Shown piece by piece: positions 39,501 through 51,500 of a DNA stretch of 64,000 nucleotides. This stretch comes from Onchocerca volvulus (taxonomy: Eukaryota > Nematoda > Chromadorea > Rhabditida > Onchocercidae): assembly GCA_000499405.2 (NCBI GenBank), contig HG738137.1, positions 24,124,422 to 24,188,421 on the forward strand. Direction: 5' to 3'. The notes below the pieces were generated by a model. That model did not search any database, was not told the DNA's origin, and saw only the letters and a program-made list of their open reading frames with translations. How positions within the stretch are numbered: position 1 is the first letter of the stretch; every line of letters begins with the position of its first letter. The position numbers and the translations under genes were made by a program.

Positions 39501-42500
39501 CCGCTGGAATTAAATAATCTTTTAAACATTGAAAAGAAGACAATTAATATGTTGATGGCTTTAAAAATTTGGTAAAAAATTCAATAATTATCGAAATAGC
39601 GGACAGGTTCGGAATAGTTATGGAGGCAGAAAAAAAAATTTTCGAAAAAATTAAACGAACGGATCCACAAATGATAATTTAAAATTGATGATTATTTCTT
39701 TCGCTTTTTTCTCGCCATTTTTAGAAAATACAATTTCAAGAAAATAATACTTGAAAATTGACGATTTATATGATTGATAAAGCGACATACATCTTTTTGC
39801 AAAAGAGGGGAAAATACAAATAAAAAATTCAATTTTTAAAATATCAATTCTATAATTTGAAATTAATGTATATGAAAGTGAATATGATAAGTAGGTTATT
39901 TCGATTAAAAATTTTAAATATCAAAATTCACCATTAATTTCAAATCATATCATGAAATTGATATTTTAAACATTGAAATTTTTATAATTTATACAACGAA
40001 TTTCATTCAAAAAAAATTAAACTGCTAAAAAATCTTACTTAATTTTTCAACAAATTTCAATAAATATTTTGAAAAAAAGCAAATTTTATTTTCTTTTGTT
40101 TGCGTTAACATTCGGCAACAATGAATTAATTGAATCAAAAATTGCTATTTCATTAAATCTTTTATTAAAAATTTCATTTTTTTTATAAATGGTTCTACTA
40201 AGTGATAGAGTTTCATTAGAATGACGTGAAATACGTATGTTTCATCTGTACCACACGTATATATCACTCGTATCACACGCTGTTTACAAAGTTTAGAAAT
40301 GTATAAAAAAAGCTGATAAAGTATTATTTTTTTCCATAATAGAACGGAAATCAGAAATGCTGATGAACTATCGATGAATTAAAATTTGAAATTAAGAAAG
40401 AAACTGAATTTCTAATCGAATATATTTAATAAATAAATAGTCAGAATGGAAAATAATTGTAATATGAATAGAAATAGTATGCAAATCATGAAAGATTAAA
40501 GATCAAGAAGTTGAATTTTTAGATTTAAATAAATGAGTAATAATTTAATCTAACGAATATATGTCTCTGCAACACACTGTTTACAAATTTAGGAAAGGAC
40601 AGAAAAAGTTCACATTTTACAAAGTTTGGAAATAAATGGAAAAAGTTCATATTTTGCAAAGTTTAGAAATGGGTTGAAAAAGTTCATATTTATAAAGATT
40701 TAAAAATGAGTGGAGAAAATTACACATATATATTTATTTGTATCATACTTATGTAAATGCATAAATATATCCTACAAATTTAGCTAAAATTGAGAAGTTA
40801 TAAAGAAAAAAAATATTTCAATAAATAATACATAACAATTTTATTTTGCAATAAAGTAAACCAAAAAAAGTTCACAAATTTAATGAATTAATCATTGTAA
40901 ATTTCAAAGACCTATGTTGAAATTTCAAAATTTGCTACCATAACGCATGAAAAGTAGAAAAGAATGATTATTGTTATTTATTTGATTTTTCAAATTTTTT
41001 TATTTAAAATTTCATTGCAATGAAAAGATAGTTTTTCCGACAAATTGCAAGAAGAAATATTAGTAATTTTATCCTTATCCAATCCTTTTAAAAGCTTAAT
41101 TTGAAAATTTACGCGAAAGTTTGCCTCGTGATTCTCAAAAGTGTTCCAGAATAAAACTAAATTAGCATATTTAATCTCAGTAATTCGACATGCAAAGGAT
41201 CAAAAATTAAAATATCTAAATAAAATGAATATATCTAAGATATATTTTAATGAGTGTTGTGCCAAAATTTAATGAATAATTGCGCAAATGAAATATTTCC
41301 TCTTAAAGGAATTTTTGTACTTATAAATTTGCAAATTATTTAATTCATCTACGTGTAAATTTTATATTCTATATTCATTTTACGTGCATTTTAGATCTAA
41401 AATATTTCGAGAAAAGTGAAGTTCGGTAAATTGAATTAAATGAAACAAATATGTTAAAATATACTCGCAATATGTGACAATATTTGTTTATTGGATTAAA
41501 TCTCTAGAAAAGTAATGTCCAAAATTTATGTAAAAGTTGGACAAATATAAACAAAAAAGGATAAACATTAAAATTGCAAATTGGGATTAAAAGAAACTTG
41601 TTCGAGTAAAAGTAATTAATAGTAGCAATTAAAAAACTGTTCAAAAAAAAAGATGCTCAAAAAAATGAATTCTACCGAAAACTTCCCAAAGTTATCAAAT
41701 TTGTCTGTTTAAAAATCGAATTTTTCTGAAAAGAAACTTTCAAAAGTTATCAAATTTGTTTCTTGCATTAATATCATCAATACAGAAGTAAATGATTTTT
41801 ATTTCTTAATATAAATATAAAAACAAAAATTTAATATAAAAACAAAAATTTCATATTATAGAAAGAAGCTAAAGCTAAATTAACTTAAAAATTGAAAGAC
41901 GAAAAAATTTAAAATAAAGAAATTGCAATTAAAAATCGAAATTAAAATTATAATTTTAGTAAAATTTCACGAAATTTTAATGATTTAAATGAAATGAACG
42001 TTTTAAATGAGAAATATAAAAGCAGTATGGAAGAGTAAGGCATTAAAATGCAATTAAAATTCCATTAAATTGCAATTAAAATCTGTGATTCATTAATGAT
42101 CATTAAATATTGGAAATGATAAAGTAAATAGTTTGGTTCACACAAGTCCTGCCATAACTGATAAGAAATCGCATTATCAGCGAATAAAATCATTAAATAA
42201 GAAATTAGGTCCAATAAACAAATATTAAACTAAAATTTACCGTTACCGTAATAACATTTTGTTAATATGTGATGCTAACAAGAAAAATAAATTCCTAATT
42301 AATTGAAATTTAATTTGAAAAATTTTGATATAATTTAATCCCGATGAAATTTATTAAAATAATATTTAAATAAAGCAATATAATTAATATATTGTAGCAA
42401 ACAAAATACAATATAATACTAAAAGAAGAGTAAGAGAAAATATTTTTGGTTAAAATTAAAAATTGGGGAAAGTTTCACAAATTTTAAAGTTTGTGCAAAT

Positions 42501-45500
42501 TTTCTCATTTAATGCCTTCAATGAAAATACAGCATTTAAAATCTCCGGAATTTATATCAATTATGAATAATTATCAAATTCTTATTAGATAATAGAATGA
42601 ATCATCTTTTCTTGATAAGAATTTCAATTTAAAATTTGAAATTTAAAAAAAAAAATTCAAGTAGAATGTTCGTTTATTTTTTATCAGTTACATTGGTTCT
42701 ATCCTTGCAAATTCAGTGAAACAATACATTTTAACAGATGGTAAGAAAAATTTATTGGAAAAAATCAAATATACGGGTGAGATGATTCGAAGTCGTCGAA
42801 GTGAATTGATCGATCGATCGACTGATCGATGCTAATTTACTAACTAACCGGTTGGATGATTTATCGAGGAAAAAAGAAAAGAAAAAACAGAAAAATAAAT
42901 AAATAAAAAAAAAAAAGAACCAACCCTTAATTCGACAGCTTCTTCCTGTTCTTTAGTTCGCTTTGCCAAATAATCTTTTTCTAATCTAAAATGAACAAAA
43001 AAAAAAAAATTCTTTTAATTAATTAATTTAAAAGCTTTGAATGGAATTATTGAAGTTTTAAAAAGATGAAATTATCAAAAAATTCAACAGATTTCAATAA
43101 TGTTCGCATAAAATCAATTATAAAATTCAAGCAGTTTGTTTTTTCTTTTTTTTTTTCGCTATATTATTATATCAAAGTTAAAAATTAAATGCATATGTCA
43201 GATGCAGCTTACGAAAAAGAAGTATTACGTATAATTAACGTGTTAACTTCGGTAGGTTTCTATTTTCTTTTCATTTTATAATCAATATGTGTATTTTATT
43301 AGAATAAGTTTTTTTCAATGAATTCAGGAATTTAAAAAAGTATAAATTCGGTAATGTTTAATTGCAAAAATAAAACTTTCGTGCTAGAATTTTTGCTTTT
43401 GTTTTTTCTGAGCAATTAAATCGATAATCAATAATCAATTTGATTCAAGCATATGTTTTGGAAATAAAATTTTATTTTTCTATTCGGCTATTTACAAAAA
43501 CAAAGGAAATGCATTATTTCAATTAATAGGAAAAAATAAAAACAGTCATTTCGAAATTATTTCAAAAAAAAAAAAAAAAAGAAAAACGAAATAATTGTTT
43601 TCTATTTTTTTACAAAAAAAAAGTAAAAAAGAAAAGCAAGAAAACATGTTATTTTATTCATTTTGTGTAATAAAATGACTTCTTGGCATTGATATTCTTT
43701 CCGGAAAATAATCATTTTCAATTTGTTTTGCCGACGAGAAAAAATCACTCTTAATTTATCATTTTCATTTCAATTTTTTCAGTCATTTTTAAAAATTAGT
43801 AAATAATTTTATTTAGTGGAAATGAAAGATAAAAAATTTCATACCAAATGCTCAATTGTTGTTACAATTAGTTATTACAGTTAACAAAAAATTGAAAAGA
43901 TCAAGTAATTCAAGCTTCATTTACATGAATAATGATCATTTAAGGTAGATAATTAATGAATGAATAATTTTAAAATTTTATTAGAAAAAAAATATTGGAT
44001 TTTAATAGAAGAAGTGAAAGGTATATTTAAATATTAAAATTTCAATTATCTTTAAATGTTAAAAAAATTGAATTTTAGTAAAATTTATTTTATTATTTGC
44101 TATATAAAAATGATCGAATATTATTAATTAAACGAACTTTTTCATTTTTTTAGCATTTAAAGTAACTTTATCAGCTACAACGAACAAAATTTCATGATCA
44201 TACTCGTATCGTTCACGTACTTCACGTTGAAAATACTGCAAATTTTATACGATTAAATAAAATTAAAATTTGAAGAAATTATGTTTGAATTAAGAAAAAA
44301 TATTGGAATTTTTTAATGAATAGACTTTTTATTATGACTAAAATGTGATGGTACCCAAAACATACATTGATGATGTAACTTTACATAGGGTTAATAAAAT
44401 TCTTTCTATAATCAAGTTTATCTAATAAATGGTAGAAATAATCATTATCAACTTAATTCAAAAGTTATCTTGTGATATTTCTTTTCAAAGAAGGAAAAAA
44501 ACAGAAATTAACCTTAAGCATTCCTTCCATATCAAGTTTTAGTAAGTCTAGTCGTGCTTGTTGTAAAATTGCCAATGCAATACGAAATATAAATTCCATT
44601 CCCTAAAATAAACTAATCTAATGAATAAAAATTAAAAAAAAAAAGCTAAAATTATACGATAATTTCGATAAGTACATGAAAATAATTCATAATTTTTTAT
44701 CACCAAAAAATATGTCTTATTTATGATTATCTGAAAAATTCAGAAAATATTTAATATGAAAAATTTTACAACAAATCATATAATTAATTAAAATTAAAAC
44801 AAAATAATACCTTATATTATTATCTAATATGAGATATAAAGTATTTTGATATCAACAAATTTTCATTGCATCTTTTGAATACTAACATTTCAAAACAAAA
44901 ATTATTGAATAACCAAACAAAAAAAAAAAAAAGAAAAAATGCTAATGATAATTTATAATTAAATAAATAAATAAATGCATATTATAGCTTACACTTTATA
45001 TACTGCACTTCTTACAAAGCTAAATATTATAATGAATTTGATAATTCTAAACATTTAATTGGAATAATGCAAAATTTTTGTCGTAAACAAATAAAATGTT
45101 TAAAAAAACTTTCATTCAATTTATTTTCTTGCAAAGCATCATTTTTTAGTTAAATTTTGACATCAAATTTCAGATGAAATGCTGCTTTTCAAAATGAGAG
45201 AGAAGACGGTGAAATTTAAAAATTTATTAAAAAAAATCTCATATAACGAAATTGATTCCCTCCTTCATTCATAACTTACAAAAAATCGAAATATTTCAAA
45301 TTTTACAACCACAAATGTTAATTTTTGAATTGTTCAATTATGAAATATAATTAAGAACTCAAAAATAATTGCAGAGGAAATAGTTAATAAGTAAAATGAA
45401 GATATCTTATTTGACATACTAATAATTCGCAACTTTGAAAAAGTACCAGTTGAAATGTAATTCGATAGTTCCACTCGATAGCTTAACCTTATTAGCTTTC

Positions 45501-48500
45501 ATAATTCTATCTAATTTTCTTAACTATAAAATAAATTTTGGCTAAAATCTAGATGGAATTACGACAATGAAAGATATGGCCTAATGGAATGCTATAATAA
45601 CAAAAGAAATAAAATGATTTTTAATTATTTAATTAATTTATAACTATCTTATTATTTACTTATCCTTTATGCAAACTAGGCTCAATTATAAATTAATCTT
45701 CTAAAAGGCTTAATTATAAATTAATGCCTCCGAAATATCAAACATTTCGTTATAAATATTTTCGAATTTATCTTTCGTGTTTAAATAATAATGAAAATTG
45801 AAAATTATGTGAAATTATAAAGCTTAATGATTACTTCAGAAAGAAATATATCCATGATCCTATTGGCCAATTCCAATGACAATGTTGTCGTAAAAAGAGC
45901 CAAGAACCAACTACTAGCATACATACTCGTATCAAAACCCATATTATTGAAATGTGTATACAAATCTGGCATTTGTTCCTAAAAATTTAATTATAATTAA
46001 ACATTTTCGATTATTAAAAAAAATATTACTCTAAATGAATGGTTTTTTTTAAAGCAAATATATCAATCAATAATGCAATTATACTGTGTAATTAAACTGT
46101 GTGATTACACTATTGATTGAAATATATTTGCTTTAAAAACAAAAATTTAAAACTACACATTTTTTTCAAACTTATTTTAAAACTTAGTTTAATTTTGAAA
46201 TCATCCTAGATATGAGGCCATCTGTTAAACATCATTCTAGTCAGGTGAGTATTATAACAAAATATCGAGTTTTTTGTTTATGAATACAAGTTTTTTTTTT
46301 TTTTTTTTTAATTCTACATTTTTTCCCTATAAATTAAAATCAAACTAGACATAATACAACTGCATTTAATCAAGAGAATTTATTAGGATATTTGATATTT
46401 TCATATTTTAACATAAAACTGAACTAATGATAAACTTTATTCATTAAGTTAAGACGCATATTTTAAGCTTTTTTTCAGAAAGGCCAATTATCAGTTATAT
46501 TAAATTCATTGATAAATGCTAGAAGTTTTGCACTTCAATATATAAATATTCGACATTAAAAAAAATACAAAGTTCATCTGTTTTTATTGTTAAAATTTGC
46601 ATTTTACTTCAATTTCAAATTTTTTTTTTTCAAAAAAAGAAAACTTCAAAAATTTATCAAAAAATGAAATTTATTCAATTATTGATAGAAAGGAAAGAAG
46701 AAAGAAGAAAACTAACTTGAACAAGGCACTCAAGTTGAAACATACATAAACCTAATTCGGTCATTGTAGGTTTAAATAATTCTCTTAAACGGTATGTTTC
46801 CATCAAACGTATAAATACCGCAAATGCTTCTTCTTCAGGCATCTAAATCAAAATTATTAAATTAATAATAATAGGTCAGAAGATTTTAAATTAAGAGCTA
46901 AGTAAAGTGAAAAAAATCCAAATTATGGATCACTACTATCTTATCAGTATTGATCTTTCGGATGCCATTCAAACGTTGGCAATTGAAAAGACCCAATAAT
47001 TCGACCTCTTTCATTTAATTTTCAACTTTAATGCGTGATATAAAAAAAAAAAAAAAAAAAAAACTATAACTTGTAGTAAATACTAAAACATATGAAAATT
47101 CTTTGCCAATGTCGGGTAACTTGTGATTCAAAGGAGGTATAAATGAAATAGAATTAGATCAGTGTATGATCTAATAATTTTTATAAAAATTAAAACTTTT
47201 TCCACGTTAATTAACACTTAATAATTAATTATACCTGTAATAACAATTGTCCAACAATAAAGGCACTTCCTTGACAATAGCCTACTTCACTGTCATGAAT
47301 ACTATATGCTTTAATAACATTAAAAAGAGCTTGTTGTCCACGACCATTATCCTTGAAAAATTCCAATTCTGGATATGTTCGTGGAATATCACGTAATATT
47401 ACCTGTAACAATAATAATATTTAATTTATTTTATAAAAATTAATCAATAATCTATTTTCAGATCATCATCTTAATTTTGACTACCTGTAACAATGATATA
47501 TAATTTAATATGCAAATTTGTAAAAATTAATCATTAATCTATTTACGAACTGTTACTTTAATTTTAATTATAATAATTAATGAAAATAAATATTTACTTT
47601 TTCATATGGTGATGATCGCCTCATACAATCAGCATAAATATCATGAATTAATGATACATTTGCATCACTTAATAATTGCCAAGCTATCGTACGAAAATGT
47701 TGAGGAATACCACGACGAACAAGTTCCTTGAAATTAATTATTTAATTAGAATAATTAAATATAATCATTATTTCTTAACATATTATATCTACCAAAATTA
47801 ATTTTAAATTCTGATGTTATTTTTATTACTTTTTAAAATTTATTTTAAATTTTGATAGATATGATATGTGAAATCAAAATTTGATACAGTTTTTGTTTTT
47901 TGATATATATTTCATAATTTTTGCCAAAATAAGAATAAGCATTATTTTTAGATAAAAATGATACCTTTTAACTTTTTATAAAACTGCTTTTTTGTTTCCA
48001 CATTTTTTTTTTTAATTCGAGTTCAAAAATTCTTTCTAATTATAAAAGTAAGAAAAAAAAATCGAAAAAAGAGAAAAAAAATTTCGAAATCATTTAAAAA
48101 TTTGAAATTATCAAAAAACGCATGATATTCTTATTTTTCCGGTGGAAATTTAAAAGATCTCAATCAAAATTCTTTTAAGTTTTTTCAAGCATTTCATTTT
48201 TAGCATTTAATTCTTTTAAGTTTTTTTTCCTAATTCTTTCAAACATTTGACTAATAAATTGGATTATATGAACTATTCACAAATCCACAAAATATCATTT
48301 TTCTTGAATGATAAATTGATTACTTCCTTTAATAATATCAGAAACCTTAAACTATTTTTGATAATAGCAGAAACATGAAACCTTAATATAATTTGGCCTT
48401 TTACGAATTTCCATTTCCCAATTTTTGATTAGATTCCCCCAAATAGCCCAAAGATCCAAGTCCTCATCATCCTCTGCCGGTACACTATTTTCTCGTGATT

Positions 48501-51500
48501 TATTTGACCTGAAATACATTATTCATTCTGGAAGTATTTCTGATGCAAAAGATAGAATTTACTTATTCGATTATTCAGAGTGCCTAGATAGCCTATATTA
48601 TTTAGGTATTGTTTTACTTGAAGCAAATTTGGCTTCTTAAGCCTTGGTTTTTTAATTTCATGTAAAAGAATAAAGGATTTCATATGTCATCAGCAATTCG
48701 AAACTGCAGAATTCGTTAAGATTTTTAATTTCAAATTTTAATTTAAAATGAAGTTGAATCTATGCTAACTTACACATGGAAAACCTTTGAGAGCAACATT
48801 ATTTTCATGGCAATACATTAAATGGCCTAACGGTAAGATCATTTCTTTTAGATAGTTGGCTTCAAAAAGAAATGGAATAGCAGGGGAAAAATAAAGTAAA
48901 ATGAAAAGATAAAATAAAAATTTCGCAAAATTTGAATAGTAAAATAGTAAAATTTTAAATTGAAATTATTAAAATAAAAATTCGACATAATTGTGGTGCA
49001 TTAACTGATAGCTTTAGCCTCTGATACAATTTAAATTTCGGAATATTTCATAAAATAAATAAAATTTAAGATATAAATAAATAAATACCTCGGGCTAAAG
49101 CTATCAGTTAATGCACCACCCGAGCTACTTGAACCGGTTCGTATCGATGCGACAGATCGAGAATCAAGTTCATTCGACGTATTCATCTGTTTCATCTTCA
49201 TCAGCATTGAAACAACCGGTTCCGGTACCGTTTCGTTTAATTCAATATCACTGGCACCAGCACCAACACCACTACAACCACCACTATTCTTGCTATTTAC
49301 TGAACAAGTAGCACCACCGATTTCTGCTATTCCAACTGTTGTCGAAATAAGCGATTTACTACCACTCGACAATGATTCGTTCAATATTTCTGAAAAAAAA
49401 ACAGAAAAAATCATTTTTAATTCAAATTAATAAACATATTCCAATACCAAATAAATATGCTATTAATAATTGCAAAAAAAAAAAAAAAACTAAATTAAAA
49501 AGTTTTTTCCAAAAAAAAAAGAAATATTTTGGTGCAAAAAAAAATATGCAAAAATGTAATTTGAAAAAAAAAATCAATAAAAATTAGCCTAATAAATATT
49601 GAAGAAAATAGGAGGGAAAAGATGCAAAAAAAAAAAAGATGAAATATTGTCATAATCAAAGTAATATGATTTATAAATAATTGCGGACTAATTAATATTA
49701 AGATTTTGGTAACTAGGAAAAAAAGTTCAATTCGATAAAGTCGATATCCAATATTTCAATCTTTCTTTCTTACACATAAAAACTCTCTCTCCCTCTTTCT
49801 CCGTCCATCTCTCTGTTAAAATTATAAAAATGATAGCTTATATGAAAGAAATCAGCCAAAAAAAAATCTTTTTTTTCTTCAAAATTAACATAAATTTATA
49901 GAATAATTCTAATGGTAAATCATATGAATTGATTCCTGGATTTGGCTTATATTAAATTCTTCTAAATTATCAAAGAACGAATCCTTAAATTAGGTCCTGG
50001 CCTAAATTCTCTCAAATCATCGGCAAATTAATCTTTAGGTTTGACACTTCCTTAAATACTTTTAATTAACGATGAACGGATCCTTCGGTTTGAAATTTAC
50101 TTAAATTCTTTTAATTGTCAGTGACTGAAATTTGACTCGTATTAAATTTTCTAGATCATCAAAAAAAGGATCGTTTGAATTGACCCTAGGCTAAATTTTC
50201 CAATTTATTGATGAAATCAATCAATGAACTGATCCATGGACATGATTCTTATTAGAATCACCTGCAAAAATATACATTGCTCATCATCCTTCTGAATGAT
50301 TGTTGTTGATGATATTTGCCGAAAATGTGATAAATAAATGAAATGAATTTACAGGTTGTTGATAATTTCGAAAAAAAAGGAATTTTTTTAAAAAAAGACA
50401 AAAATGATGTGAAATGAATGTGAAGTGATAGGTAGAAAAAAAGAAAGGAAAAAGAAAAAAAGAGATCAAAATACCGAACGCTAAGAGAGATAAAAAGAAA
50501 AAGAGGGATCAAACAATTTTAACCTAATTTTTCACCAACAAAAAAATTGATCAAATTTTTCATTTTCTTCAGCCAAAAACTTTTTCGAAATTAAGATTAA
50601 TTTATCCTAAATTCGCCAATTTTTATTGTATTCAAGGAGAAGTTTAAATATAAATTGCTTTTTTTTTTTTTTGTTTAAAACTTACGTTTTCAACAATTAA
50701 TTTTCATTACGACAAAATTGATTGCTTTTTTGTTATTTAAAATTATGTAAGATTGAAATTACTATAAATTTGAAATTTAAAAAGATTTTTACAACAAATG
50801 CATCTCTATTTTATTATAATAAATCTTTTATTTTGGCAGTTTTGTTTAGAAATAGCTATGAATTTCCTACTTTTTTTAAAGGAAAAGGAGACAGGAAATG
50901 AAAAAAAGTTTGTTACCATTAGATTGAAAATCATTGGTTTTTAGTAACTTTGACTAAACAATAAATTTCCCATTTTAAGTTTTAGCTAAAAAATTATGAG
51001 TATAAAATTGGAAGAATGAAGATCTATGATCGTATCATGGCACTTTACTCGTCAATTAATTGTCACTTAAATTCAATTCAATAAATTAATAAATTACGAA
51101 ACTTGAAACGAATGATTTCATCTTTAAATAATTTCAAATATGACGACAAATAGATAGTCGCGACGAATAAGATCGCTTCAATTTTCATGATCTCATTAAT
51201 TAATAAACAAGTGAAATAATTACTAGACTTTGCAAAAAAAATAAATAAATAGTAAAGTGATTTTTTTGCCTTTTTTTAAATAAAGAAACAATTTAAAAAA
51301 AACAGGTAAAATAAAATTCTTTCAAATAAGAATACAAAAATAGCATATATGTAAATTATTTCCTATAATTAAAAGAACAGATAAAATCTAGTGCCTAAAA
51401 TTACTTTAAATAAAAATACAATAAACAACAACATATGTGCAAAATATTTGTTATAACTAAGAAAACAGATAAAATTTAAAATTTAAAATGACTTGAAATA

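Larger units (their letters stand above)
31014..42924. other. EVI5 gene intron of 11.9 kb
   Basis: The largest intron inside the coiled-coil coding part. It contains poly-A/T runs, an ATT/AAT-rich stretch (34,940-35,070), repeats at 35,280-35,615, 37,960-38,180 and 40,570-40,720, TA microsatellites (36,523-36,537 and 38,994-39,012) and one possible plus-strand exon at 34,124-34,274. No other gene is recognisable. Confidence 0.6.

Noticed and set aside
48425..48640. Plus-strand 71-codon frame
   Set aside because: Its first half is antisense to the WxxW exon; the remainder has no support of its own.
49111..49311. Plus-strand frame rich in His and Ser
   Set aside because: It is antisense to the Ser/Gly-rich EVI5 exon, whose splice phases and family context support the minus strand.
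50215..50265. Exon-like segment after a TTTTTGCAG acceptor
   Set aside because: No donor gives a phase compatible with the flanking EVI5 exons, and a stop follows after about 13 codons.
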